From positions 1 to 39,896 of IMG/VR virus record IMGVR_UViG_3300005832_000027: 39,896 nt of DNA; one strand, written 5' to 3'. Position 1 is the stretch's first letter. Every line of letters starts with the position of its first letter. The notes beneath the pieces are model-generated. The model was not told where the DNA came from, made no database searches, and saw only the letters and a program-made list of their open reading frames with translations. Source of the stretch: a virus. A program made the position numbers and the translations under genes. Positions 19,841 to 28,605 of the stretch are shown here, one piece after another.

Positions 19841-22426
19841 ATGCTGCAGCCTGATGTACAACGTCGAACGGATCTGAAGTATAACGACAACCGGTATCTA
19901 CGGAAAGGTTTCGGTGATGGGTTGACAAGTGGGTATTTGCCGTATTATAACGGAACAATACTTGCCGACAGCGCCATATCATATTCAGGCGTAAACATTT
20001 TAATCGATGCCAACTGCCGGGTAACGGGAGCGATTACCGTTGAGACCTGCATCAATGCCGGAACAGACACTGATAAGTTTCTTGTGTGGGATGCCGAAAA
20101 TAACATCGATTTCAGAACCGGGACGGAACTACTGGCCGACATCGGGGGGGCTCCCGCCTTTTCCCTGACTCCTGATTACCTTCCAAAGGCTGCTACGGCG
20201 ACGACGCTCGCTGATTCATCGATATCAGATGACGGGTCGGAGGTTACTATTGATTCCGATCTGTATGTAACCAATGGGATAGGAATAGGTGACCATCCGA
20301 TCGCAGGAGCAGGATTATTCTGTAATTTAAATAAGACGAATAACGAAAATGTTTACGGAGCATATTACAATACTGCATGGACGCCGACCGTCGGCGGCTC
20401 TTATAACGGATACGGCTTTATTCAAACGCTGACGGCTGATGGAACAGTAAACATAGCAAACCTGTACACAAGCTGGAGCAGGCTTTTAATACAGGGTTCC
20501 GGGACGATAACGGGGAGCGTATATCTTAACTATGGAGAATTGAAGCCGAATTCAACGACTAAAACAATAACCGGAAACGTAGCTTTGGCATGGGCGGCGA
20601 CGGCCCTATCAGGTTCAAAAGTGGCAGTTGGCGGCTATTCTTATCAAATGTATTTGGGCGATCCGAATACCTCGTTTACAATAGCCGCTGCTAAAAGATT
20701 CGGTATAGTTCAAGCCGGGTCGACCAATGTAAATTATTTTCAGGGAAAAATACAGATAGTGTCAGATTCCCTCGGTCTTGAACTAGGGGCTGGTCAGGAC
20801 GCGAAAATCTATTACGACGGCAGCGATCTTGTTTTTGATTCCCGGCTTGTCGGTTCCGGGGATTTTTATTTTAAAAACGGCGATGTCGGGGCAGGAACCA
20901 GTTCTCCCGCTCAACGATTACACTCGAATGTCGAGGACACCAATGATCAGTCGGTGATTTACCCGTTACGGATATCACACGAAGTTTCCATTACCGCCGG
21001 GAACGGGATCGGCGTAGGAATGGAGTTTGTCGCCGAGGACATGTATGCGACGAACGTGGTTCTCGCTGTTATCGAGGCAATAAACAGCCGTGCGACCGGC
21101 GCGGCGGAGGGAAAGCTTTATTTCAAAACCTATGACGAAGCAGGTACCGGACTCGTCGAACGAATGGCTGTTGATTATGACGGCACGATAAGCATTCAAA
21201 CTTGTGCCGACGCCGGTACGGATACCGACAAATTTCTGGTTTGGGATTCCAATAAAAATATTGACTATAGAACAGGAGCGGAGGTATTGTCAGATATAGG
21301 GGCTGCATCCGCATTGTCGTTAACAACCAACTACATTCCAAAAGCTGCATCGGCAACAACACTTGGTAACTCAAAGCTATATGAATTGAGTAATAATATT
21401 GGATTTGGCACTACCACACCTAATGCTAAATTAAGCCTTGGAAATGATGTTACAGCAATCAAATTATTGCTTTATGATAACAACGCTCTCGTCAATTATA
21501 AATACGGTTTTGGTGTTCAAGCAGATGAATTAAGAGCTTTTTGCCCCAGTGACGCACACGTATCTTTGGGAACTATCAGCACCGGTGATGGAAGTACATG
21601 GTCGGAAAAAATGAGAATAACTTATGAGGGCAATGTAGGTATTGGTGAAACTGTTCCGGTCAGACGGCTCCACGCCAATGAGGAGAATGCGGTTAACAAT
21701 GCCATAACACACGTTATTCGCTTATCCCACGAGACTACCGGCAGCGCGGCGAACGGAATTGGCGTAGGTATGGAATTCGTCGCCGAGGACTTATACGGAA
21801 CGATGAGCGTACTGGCAACTATCAGTGCGGAGGACATAAGTGCTGAGGATAACAGCAATAAGGGGGAATTGGTCATAGCCACGTATGATCGTTCCGGCAC
21901 TGGTCTTATCGAGCGATTTCGGATACTTTACGATGGTACGGTCAGGATACAGACCTGCGTTGATGCCGGGGTAGATACTGACAGCTTTCTCGTGTGGGAC
22001 GCAGCCGGGAATATCGACTACCGGACTGGAGCTGAAGTTCTGTCTGATATAGGAGCGTCACCGGTAACCACACTTTCATCTGGAACTATGACGCTTAAAG
22101 ACGGAGCGACAACAAGGGCGACTGCAACCTCATATTTCAACGCCGGAGCACAGTATTTTTCGATAACGATTCCAGAGATTTCCGGGACAGTCACATCGGG
22201 ACAGCAAACGACGATATCGTTTGCAACTGGTGTGATGACGAATCCAAGAATTGTAACTCCGATGTGGCCGATTTGGGTAATTATGAATGGCGACACTCCG
22301 ATAGTTGCCTGTATTGTGTATAGCTCTTCAAGTGTTTTTAATGTGTGGCTGGATGCATCGGGAGCAGATTTCGGTAGCGGGACATTGACTATAATGGCAA
22401 CAACTTTGACTTGGCCGACTAATTGA
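19841..22426 (+). CDS. Tail fibre-like protein with triplicated module
   Basis: 861 aa. Three near-copies of a ~37-residue unit (T-C-x-[ND]-A-G-x-D-T-D-x-F-L-V-W-D ... R-T-G-x-E-x-L-x-D-I-G) at about residues 67, 451 and 703. A second pair of ~55-residue repeats (RLH-N-E ... GIGVGMEFVAED) starts near 358 and 607. This is the style of phage fibres and bacterial collar-type repeats. The last ~130 residues are beta-rich (FYTIPEISGTV-like strands) and may be the receptor-binding tip. No intramolecular chaperone motif seen. Confidence 0.7.
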   Translation: MLQPDVQRRTDLKYNDNRYLRKGFGDGLTSGYLPYYNGTILADSAISYSGVNILIDANCRVTGAITVETCINAGTDTDKFLVWDAENNIDFRTGTELLADIGGAPAFSLTPDYLPKAATATTLADSSISDDGSEVTIDSDLYVTNGIGIGDHPIAGAGLFCNLNKTNNENVYGAYYNTAWTPTVGGSYNGYGFIQTLTADGTVNIANLYTSWSRLLIQGSGTITGSVYLNYGELKPNSTTKTITGNVALAWAATALSGSKVAVGGYSYQMYLGDPNTSFTIAAAKRFGIVQAGSTNVNYFQGKIQIVSDSLGLELGAGQDAKIYYDGSDLVFDSRLVGSGDFYFKNGDVGAGTSSPAQRLHSNVEDTNDQSVIYPLRISHEVSITAGNGIGVGMEFVAEDMYATNVVLAVIEAINSRATGAAEGKLYFKTYDEAGTGLVERMAVDYDGTISIQTCADAGTDTDKFLVWDSNKNIDYRTGAEVLSDIGAASALSLTTNYIPKAASATTLGNSKLYELSNNIGFGTTTPNAKLSLGNDVTAIKLLLYDNNALVNYKYGFGVQADELRAFCPSDAHVSLGTISTGDGSTWSEKMRITYEGNVGIGETVPVRRLHANEENAVNNAITHVIRLSHETTGSAANGIGVGMEFVAEDLYGTMSVLATISAEDISAEDNSNKGELVIATYDRSGTGLIERFRILYDGTVRIQTCVDAGVDTDSFLVWDAAGNIDYRTGAEVLSDIGASPVTTLSSGTMTLKDGATTRATATSYFNAGAQYFSITIPEISGTVTSGQQTTISFATGVMTNPRIVTPMWPIWVIMNGDTPIVACIVYSSSSVFNVWLDASGADFGSGTLTIMATTLTWPTN

Positions 22427-22441
22427 ATGATGGGTGCTTAA

Positions 22442-22900
22442 ATGAAAGTTTTTCAAGTAGTTTACAATAATGTACCTGATAAAGTTCAACTCTGCATGGA
22501 GAGTGTAAAAATCTACTATCCGCAGGTTGAGGTATTCAAGTTTGATTTGGTTGAAAATCCGGTTCATGACAGCGATATTTTAAGAATGAAAATGCTGGAA
22601 GAAACCGATGATACCCTTTTCATCGATTGGGATATTCTTATTAAAAAAGAATTGACTCTTGTTAAAAATGACATGCCATGTTGTGCATTCTATAAAGACC
22701 AGCCGGACCATTGCCTGATATACTCCCCTTCAAAAAACTTTTTTGAGGAACTTGAGAAGGAGCGTGTGCTGCGGGGAATTTCGAAAGATGTCTATGGCTG
22801 GCCTCGAAAGCTGTTACGCGGGAAAAAAGTCAACCGTATAGATGATAACGAATTCATTCATTTAAGAGGAGAAGAAAAATGGAAAACGAAAAACGAATAA
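22442..22900 (+). CDS. Short GT-A glycosyltransferase-like protein
   Basis: 152 aa. MKVFQVVYNNVPDKVQLCMESVKIYYPQVEVFKF is the start of a Rossmann-like GT-A domain; SDILRMKMLEETDDTLFIDWDILI carries the DxD metal/nucleotide motif (DWD) in the setting used by polysaccharide glycosyltransferases. Ends early compared with full-length members, so it may be a domain-only form. It adds to the sugar genes of this phage. Acceptor unknown. Confidence 0.6.
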   Translation: MKVFQVVYNNVPDKVQLCMESVKIYYPQVEVFKFDLVENPVHDSDILRMKMLEETDDTLFIDWDILIKKELTLVKNDMPCCAFYKDQPDHCLIYSPSKNFFEELEKERVLRGISKDVYGWPRKLLRGKKVNRIDDNEFIHLRGEEKWKTKNE

Positions 22901-23100
22901 AAGTATCCGGCACGGCGGCGTTTACAATAAAAGTAATTGAATTCGATAAGAAAATTGCGGAAGCGGAGTGTGTTGTTTCTGATCTGAAACGCCAGAAAAT
23001 AGATTTTATCTATAACACCAACGTCCAGGCTGTAATTAACGGACAGGAAAAAGATGAAAGCGAAAAAGATGAAAGCGAAAAAGAGAATAATAACGATTAG
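22879..23100 (+). CDS. 73-aa charged protein
   Basis: Overlaps the previous gene by 22 nt. Begins MENEKRIKVSGTAAFTIKVIEFDKKIAEAEC (helix) and ends with an acidic KDESE repeat encoded by a 15-bp tandem repeat shared with the next gene in another frame. Function unknown. Confidence 0.55.
   Translation: MENEKRIKVSGTAAFTIKVIEFDKKIAEAECVVSDLKRQKIDFIYNTNVQAVINGQEKDESEKDESEKENNND
23048..23084 (+). repeat. 15-bp tandem repeat read in two frames
   Basis: AAAAAGATGAAAGCG occurs twice plus seven bases. In the upstream gene it codes KDESE units; in the downstream gene it supplies the start codons and MKAKK units. Confidence 0.8.
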
Positions 23101-23341
23101 TACCATGGCGGGGATTGCGGTAATATGTACCGCCGTTGTCGGGCTTTCAGGAAAGGCGAATGATTGCCTGAATAAAAAAATAGAGGTGGTGGCGAACAAA
23201 CAAATCGACAAAGACCCCCGCCTTGCGGTCATCCCTAAAATAAAGAAAGACACGGAAGACATTAAATTGCTTATCGCAATCATGAATAAAAACAACCCGA
23301 ACTATGACGAAGCGATGAAAATACTAAAATCAAGAAAGTGA
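23054..23341 (+). CDS. 95-aa membrane-anchored protein
   Basis: Two in-frame starts in the repeat (23054, 23069). After a Lys-rich head comes a single hydrophobic segment (IITISTMAGIAVICTAVVGL), a signal-anchor, then a charged helical domain (EVVANKQIDKDPRLAVIPKIKKDTEDIKLLIAIM). The topology is like phage i-spanins, so a lysis role is possible; no partner o-spanin is seen. Confidence 0.5.
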   Translation: MKAKKMKAKKRIITISTMAGIAVICTAVVGLSGKANDCLNKKIEVVANKQIDKDPRLAVIPKIKKDTEDIKLLIAIMNKNNPNYDEAMKILKSRK

Positions 23342-23347
23342 GGAAAT

Positions 23348-23710
23348 ATGTCAAATGTTTTTAAAACGATTCCAGCGACAATTGCGAGCGGATTGTCAAT
23401 AAGTACGGCGATAAACGTTAAAGGGTTTGAAAGTATCTCCCTTGAACTTCCGACTTTTACCGTACAGCTCGCGGCGGCCACGGCCGTGGTCTCTCTTATC
23501 GGTGCGGAAACTGAAACGGGAACATTCAGAGATATTCATTGCTATTCTGCCGCGTCCGGCTACAATCTTCTCGCGACACCGGCGGGGACTGGAGGCTTTA
23601 CAGTTTCTCTGGGACCTAATGCAAAGTATCTCCCGCAGTTTATCAAGGTGCGTTCTAACACTCTGGCTACTGCGGCAGGATATGAGGCGGTAGTGCATGT
23701 GTATTATTGA
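23348..23710 (+). CDS. 120-aa beta-rich structural protein
   Basis: ATG six nt after GAGG. Beta-rich and Ala/Ser/Thr-rich (TIPATIASGLSISTAINV, FTVSLGPNAKYLPQFIKVR), ending AVVHVYY. Resembles small tail or baseplate-type proteins by composition and place only. Confidence 0.55.
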   Translation: MSNVFKTIPATIASGLSISTAINVKGFESISLELPTFTVQLAAATAVVSLIGAETETGTFRDIHCYSAASGYNLLATPAGTGGFTVSLGPNAKYLPQFIKVRSNTLATAAGYEAVVHVYY

Positions 23711-23781
23711 AATCAGCCGACCGGCATTGGCACGCCGACAATCGGAAGCTAATAAAAACTTTTTCCTTGGAGGAGGAAAGT

Positions 23782-24126
23782 ATGGCACAGCATGTTTACG
23801 TAGTGAATGAAGGCAAGGAAACGTATGAGGATACGTTCAGGGAACAGCCGGTCAAGATCAAACCGGGTGGCAGGATTGAAATGCAGCGGCGGGATGCGAT
23901 TGCGTTTCTCGGGCGCATGAGTCCGGCAGGTAAGGACGGGATGCCGGTCCCGAAAATGTTGAAGATGGTTCCGAAGGGCGGACCTGTGAAAGAGGTGCAG
24001 AAATTCACTTGTATGCTGGACGGGGAAGAATTCGACAATCAGGAAGATCTTGACAAGCACCTGAAGACACTTGTCGGTAAAACCGTAACCCGCGAGATGA
24101 TCGACGGGGTACCAAAAAAGGAATGA
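23782..24126 (+). CDS. 114-aa structural operon protein
   Basis: Start at ATG 23782, with GGAGGAGGAAAG just upstream; the open frame to 23707 has no site. MAQHVYVVNEGKETYEDTFREQPVKIKPGGRIEMQRRDAIAFLGRM matches a type of protein seen next to phage adaptor genes. The C-terminal FTCMLDGEEFDNQEDLDKHLKTL looks like a C2H2 finger lacking its second Cys. Confidence 0.6.
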   Translation: MAQHVYVVNEGKETYEDTFREQPVKIKPGGRIEMQRRDAIAFLGRMSPAGKDGMPVPKMLKMVPKGGPVKEVQKFTCMLDGEEFDNQEDLDKHLKTLVGKTVTREMIDGVPKKE

Positions 24127-24129
24127 CAA

Positions 24130-24765
24130 ATGACACCGAGTGAGGTATATACTCTTGTTCGCAGGCAATGTGATGAATCGGATACTACTTTCTGGGGAGA
24201 AGATGAAACCTACCAGCTGATGAGCGTCGGAGAGGGGATAATCGCCCAGAAAATAGGTCTTATTCAATCGACGTATACCGTAACTACCGTCACCGGAACC
24301 AGAGGATATACCGCCCCGGTGGGCACCGTTGTCCGTATGACTTGGGACGAGGTAAAACTCAACAAAATCGATATCAATAAAATCGACGAATACGAGGGTG
24401 AAGCATACGGGGGGATAACTTCTCAGGGATACCCGGTACGGTATTACCAGTTCGGGAACAGTGTTTACCTCTCCCCGATCCCCGACAGCGATAAAACGCT
24501 TAAATCGTATTATTACGGGTATCCAGCCACCCTTACCTCTGCATCTTCGGCGTTTTCAATCCCCGAGGAGTACGGACAACTTACCGCTGATTATGCGCTA
24601 TGGCGCATGTTCATAAAAGATCAGCAGATGACCCACGAGGCGCTGGCGTTCAAGGAAGCATGGGAGAGCGGCCTTAAAACCGTTCTTATGGATTGGAGCC
24701 GCAGGAAGTATTACAACATGGGTGCGGTTGTGAATGAAGCCGACCCGATCGAGACTTGTGAATGA
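24130..24765 (+). CDS. Head-tail adaptor-like protein
   Basis: 211 aa. MTPSEVYTLVRRQCDESDTTFWGEDETYQLMSVGEGIIAQKIG is the helical start of the gp6/T7 gp11-type adaptor family, and LYYYGYP-like and EEYGQLTADYALWRMFIKDQQ segments complete the fold. Twelve copies would sit under the portal. Its end overlaps the next tail gene in an ATGA. Confidence 0.7.
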   Translation: MTPSEVYTLVRRQCDESDTTFWGEDETYQLMSVGEGIIAQKIGLIQSTYTVTTVTGTRGYTAPVGTVVRMTWDEVKLNKIDINKIDEYEGEAYGGITSQGYPVRYYQFGNSVYLSPIPDSDKTLKSYYYGYPATLTSASSAFSIPEEYGQLTADYALWRMFIKDQQMTHEALAFKEAWESGLKTVLMDWSRRKYYNMGAVVNEADPIETCE

Positions 24766-26582
24766 AACATGTAATTAAAATAAACCGCTTTGACGCCGGA
24801 CTGAATACCAAGATTTCCCCTCTGCAGGGTGAGCTTAATGAATCTCCTGACCTTTTCAACGTCGAGTTTGACGATTTCGGAGCGGTATCGACACGAAACG
24901 GGTACATCTCGGTAAATTCAAACACCGCAGCCGGTAATTTCGATTTGCTTCACTCTTACCGTTCGAATTCAGGGGCGGAACTCGTTGCGGTTTATTCGAC
25001 GGTATACGAGCTATCAGGGACCGCCCTTGCTTCAGTTTCCGGGTCTACTGACATGTTTTCCGCCGGGGTGCGGGTGCATGCGGAGAACTGCCGGAATTAC
25101 GCGTTTTTCAGCAATAAAACCGCAAAGTACAAATACAACGGCACCGATTTTACACTATGGGGCGTGGCCACGCCTTCAACTGCCGTGGTGACATCGATAG
25201 CATCGGGGAATAGTACACTTGCCGGGTCTGCGGGCGTGGTAGACTATGCATATCGCATGGCCCTTATAAATTCAACAAATGTTGAATCAGAGGCGTCGGC
25301 GATAAAAACGTTCACCATCACGAACACCTGCTCACCGGTGAACATTTCTTTCGATGCTATTCCGGCCTCTCATGGGGTCAATTACGTTTCGGTATACCGT
25401 GACGACTACCTGCTCGACACCGTTACCGCGGGGGTAAATGTAATGGATAACCACGCAACGCTCACTGAAGCCAGGGACACGGCGATCGTCTCACGGGTGC
25501 CGCCTGCAATCGACGTTTTTCTCTACCATGACGGGTACATGTTCGGAGCGGAGACGGAATCGACAAATCTGTACTATTCTGAAATCAATGCCCCTGAAGC
25601 GTGGGACCCGTCCGATTATATCCGGGTGGGGGATGGAGACGGGTTCACGATCCGTGCGCTGGCGATTTACAACAACGGGCTGATAATCGCAAAAGAAGAC
25701 GGGTACGGATGCGGCAAGGTATTCGTACTATACATGCCGGATACCGACCCCGATAACTGGTCGCTCAATGAACTCGATCTGGCCTTCGGTTCGATCAGCC
25801 CGCGGGCAATCTGCCGGTTTTCAACGTTTCTCATGCTGCTGAATAAAAACGGGATCTTCGATATCTCACAGGCGCAAATGGGGGTCATGGACTCAACGGC
25901 GCTTTCCTGGAAAGTAGAGCCTGATGTTCAGGACTTCGTATCGGCATATCTGAAAAACAGTGTCGCGGTAATGTATAAAAATAAAATCTGGATTTCCTTG
26001 CCTTGCTCTTCCGGCACTACGAACAACAGAATTTACCAGTATGATTTCGTGCGAGGTAAAGATCAGGTTGGGATCGGGGCTGGTGCATGGTCGAGGTTCT
26101 CCGGGATGTCGATGAAAGATATCTGCGTACATGCCGGAATTTTATACGGTGCCGGATACGACGGGCACATTTACCAACTGGATTATGAGAAAAACGACGA
26201 TGGATCCGCCATTGACTCGTATTTTAAAACCATGCATATTCACGGCCTTGAGGAACACCACGACAACACGAAGGTATGGCGGTATGCCCTGGCAACGCTC
26301 GACACTTCCGGGGACTGGGATGTCACCGTATCATGGAATACCGATTACCAGGAGGAAGCTATCGGAAGCTACGCTATGAGCGTGGACAATGACGCTACGC
26401 TTTGGGGTAATCTTATCTGGGGTATTTCCCTCTGGGGTTCAACCCTGAAGAGAAAGCTTTTCAAAATTCCGATAAATCAGGTCAGTAAATCAATTCAATT
26501 AAAATTTTCCACCAATACGGCGGATCAACATTTTAAACTATACGATCTTTCTCTGCACTATTCCTTGAGAGGGGTGAGATAA
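24762..26582 (+). CDS. Tail hub/nozzle-like protein
   Basis: 606 aa, beginning IKINRFDAGLNTKISPLQGELNESPDLFNVEFDDFGAVSTRNGY, a start shared by large tail proteins of many podoviruses that form a beta-propeller nozzle below the adaptor. Contains several short blades (NCRNYAFFSNKTAKYKY, TNLYYSEINAPEAWDPSDYI, GSISPRAICRF). Position right after the adaptor supports the role in closing the portal channel and contacting fibres. Confidence 0.7.
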   Translation: MKHVIKINRFDAGLNTKISPLQGELNESPDLFNVEFDDFGAVSTRNGYISVNSNTAAGNFDLLHSYRSNSGAELVAVYSTVYELSGTALASVSGSTDMFSAGVRVHAENCRNYAFFSNKTAKYKYNGTDFTLWGVATPSTAVVTSIASGNSTLAGSAGVVDYAYRMALINSTNVESEASAIKTFTITNTCSPVNISFDAIPASHGVNYVSVYRDDYLLDTVTAGVNVMDNHATLTEARDTAIVSRVPPAIDVFLYHDGYMFGAETESTNLYYSEINAPEAWDPSDYIRVGDGDGFTIRALAIYNNGLIIAKEDGYGCGKVFVLYMPDTDPDNWSLNELDLAFGSISPRAICRFSTFLMLLNKNGIFDISQAQMGVMDSTALSWKVEPDVQDFVSAYLKNSVAVMYKNKIWISLPCSSGTTNNRIYQYDFVRGKDQVGIGAGAWSRFSGMSMKDICVHAGILYGAGYDGHIYQLDYEKNDDGSAIDSYFKTMHIHGLEEHHDNTKVWRYALATLDTSGDWDVTVSWNTDYQEEAIGSYAMSVDNDATLWGNLIWGISLWGSTLKRKLFKIPINQVSKSIQLKFSTNTADQHFKLYDLSLHYSLRGVR

Positions 26583-26992
26583 TGCCGCGAAATTATAGAA
26601 CTAAAGAAGTACCCGCACCCGGAACAGCTATAAGTATAGAAGAGTCTAAAAAAACGGAGCCGGTACGGTATGCTTTCGGATATGAAACACCGGTTTCCCC
26701 CCCCCCTGTTTACGATGTGGGACCATTCCAGAGTTACGGAGGGATTCAAACAGGCCCGAACGTGTCTGATGAACGGAACAGAATACTACGTTCCATGAAT
26801 CGGAACTTGGAAAAGGTTCCCGAGTATGATTACAACCTGACGATGCCGACAAAGCCGGAATCAAGCAACATTCCCTTTGAGCAGAATATTGAAGGGCGCA
26901 ATGCCGCCGGGGCCGGGGTCCAGAGGGATGTCTCTCCCAATAATTATTTACAGGAAGCTCTACGCCGGTTCATGACAAGGAAGGGGCGATAA
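26582..26992 (+). CDS. 136-aa Pro-rich protein
   Basis: Start shares its A with the stop of the tail gene (TAATG). Pro, Tyr and Asn-rich (PAPGTAISIEESKKTEPVRY, PPPVYDVGPF, TMPTKPESSNI), with a basic end (EALRRFMTRKGR). Likely extended or disordered; possibly a virion linker or ejection factor. No family recognised. Confidence 0.55.
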   Translation: MPRNYRTKEVPAPGTAISIEESKKTEPVRYAFGYETPVSPPPVYDVGPFQSYGGIQTGPNVSDERNRILRSMNRNLEKVPEYDYNLTMPTKPESSNIPFEQNIEGRNAAGAGVQRDVSPNNYLQEALRRFMTRKGR

Positions 26993-28090
26993 ATGGCACT
27001 CACGACAATTACTCCCCCGCAGGCGCAGGCGCAGGCAGACCCCTACGATCTGCAGAAGCAGAAGGTCCGGGACGAGGAACAGAAGCGGAGGAAGACGGAA
27101 CAGGAAGCACTGCAGCGCCGCCTTGCCGGGAGAGGGTTCACCGGTGGGACCGGTTTTGCCGAAGCGCAGCAGACGAAGGCAGACATCGGAGCGCGGGAGG
27201 GTGAACGTAGTAGGCTGCGTGATGTAGATATTGCTCAAGCTGGCGCCGCTGAACAACGGGCGGAAAACGAACGTCAAAGAGGCTGGGCGACCGGGGAGCG
27301 GGTCGGTTCTCAGGAATGGCAGACGAGCGAAGGAGAAGCAGGCCGTACCTGGCAAACCGCCGAACGTACCGGGGCACAGGATTGGCAAACCAAAATGAGA
27401 GTAGGCGATCAGGAATGGCAGGCCGGACAGAATGCGGAGATGCGCCGACTTGAGGAACGCCGACTAACTAATGAGGAAAAAATGCAGGCCCGCAGCATGG
27501 GACTTGCAGAGGACCAATTCGCCGAACAGAAGCTTGAGAATATACGGAAATACGGTCTTTCCGTCGAAGACATGAACCAGCGACAGCAGCAGCTCGACAA
27601 CGCCGCGGCGACGGCACAATCTCAACTCGATTTCAATTATTGGTCGACAGCCGTCGGGTATACCGATAATGAGCGTGATCGTGCATGGCAGGAGCGGCAG
27701 GGGGTACTTGGTCGCAACTGGCAGGCCGGAGAAAATTGGTTCAACGAAAATTTCCAGCTCAACCTTACCGCTTTTCAGGACGTGCTCACTCAGGGGACAA
27801 TGCAACTTCAGGATGTCATAGCCCAAAATAATACGAACATAAAAACCAGAGCGGACGCCCGCTACAATCAGGGACTAGCCGGGGGTGAGCAGCCGGATAT
27901 GGCAAACTGGACGCAGTGGGAAATCGACTCGTACAATATGGGAAGATCCGGGAGATCCAAAGAAGAACAGGATCGCCTTGTCGCCGACAATCAGAAAAAG
28001 AGGGATTTGCTGATTGTTACGGCTGCACAAGACCCTGAATTTAAAGGCCAATTGCTTAAAATCTACGACACTTTCGGGTTCGGAGGATAG
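26993..28090 (+). CDS. Gln/Glu/Arg-rich coiled-coil protein, probable ejection protein
   Basis: 365 aa. The first ~190 residues are one long charged helix. It includes about five copies of a WQ(T/A)-centred ~11-residue unit (GSQEWQT, GRTWQT, GAQDWQT, GDQEWQA). A further mixed region with Trp and Asn follows (RNWQAGENWFNENFQLN). Lying between tail hub and the membrane-active genes below, this is the expected place of internal virion (ejection) proteins, which span the cell envelope during DNA entry. Confidence 0.55.
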   Translation: MALTTITPPQAQAQADPYDLQKQKVRDEEQKRRKTEQEALQRRLAGRGFTGGTGFAEAQQTKADIGAREGERSRLRDVDIAQAGAAEQRAENERQRGWATGERVGSQEWQTSEGEAGRTWQTAERTGAQDWQTKMRVGDQEWQAGQNAEMRRLEERRLTNEEKMQARSMGLAEDQFAEQKLENIRKYGLSVEDMNQRQQQLDNAAATAQSQLDFNYWSTAVGYTDNERDRAWQERQGVLGRNWQAGENWFNENFQLNLTAFQDVLTQGTMQLQDVIAQNNTNIKTRADARYNQGLAGGEQPDMANWTQWEIDSYNMGRSGRSKEEQDRLVADNQKKRDLLIVTAAQDPEFKGQLLKIYDTFGFGG

Positions 28091-28091
28091 T

Positions 28092-28469
28092 ATGGGAATA
28101 GATATTTTAATGGCTCTGTCACTGCTCGCCTCTTTAGCCGGGCAAGGGATATCGTCGTACAAAAAGAACAAGTACCAAAAAGATGTCGAGAAAACGCGGG
28201 AGAAACAGGAAGATCAGGCCGACGCCGAAGGATTGAAAAATGCCATGTCTCGCGTTCTCGATGTCGAGGCCACCCCGTACGTTGCCCCTATCAGGACACC
28301 GAAAGCGCCGGATACGACCTGGAGCGATGTTCTTTCCGGGATTGGGCAGGCGGGTGCGCAGGGCGCGGCGATGTATCAGGCTCCCCGCAGGTACCCTATG
28401 GGAACGTCAACTGGTTACGAAGATATCAACAAGGCGTATGAGGATGCGATGAGACGGTACAGCCGGTAA
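28092..28469 (+). CDS. 125-aa membrane/virion protein
   Basis: Start ATG 28092 just after CGGAGGATAGT. Hydrophobic N-terminal helix (IDILMALSLLASLAGQGI), then a basic coiled coil (KKNKYQKDVEKTREKQEDQADAEGLKNA) and a Pro/Tyr-rich tail. A membrane-inserting ejection protein of the internal virion type is plausible; no sure homologue. Confidence 0.5.
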   Translation: MGIDILMALSLLASLAGQGISSYKKNKYQKDVEKTREKQEDQADAEGLKNAMSRVLDVEATPYVAPIRTPKAPDTTWSDVLSGIGQAGAQGAAMYQAPRRYPMGTSTGYEDINKAYEDAMRRYSR

Positions 28470-28504
28470 ACGATATGGAAACGATACTCATTATGTGTAA
28501 CAAT

Positions 28505-28584
28505 TTATCGGGATTATCGGGATTATCGGGATTATCGGGATTATCGGGTTTATCGGGATTATCGGGATTATCGGGATTATCGGA
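28505..28584 (+). repeat. 9-bp tandem repeat (TTATCGGGA), ~8.9 copies
   Basis: Eight full units (one TTATCGGGT variant) and one incomplete, lying in the gap before the gene at 28606. The length is a multiple of 3, so slippage would not frameshift, but it would change the spacing of the leader. A short AAAAAGGCTTTTT hairpin follows. Confidence 0.85.
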
Positions 28585-28605
28585 CGATTAAAAAAGGCTT
28601 TTTCT

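Noticed and set aside
19841-22426. Endosialidase tailspike
   Set aside because: The fibre lacks the sialidase catalytic domain and the C-terminal chaperone motif, so the sugar operon cannot be tied to a sialidase here.
28505-28584. CRISPR-like repeat array
   Set aside because: The units are 9 bp with no spacers, so this is a simple tandem repeat.
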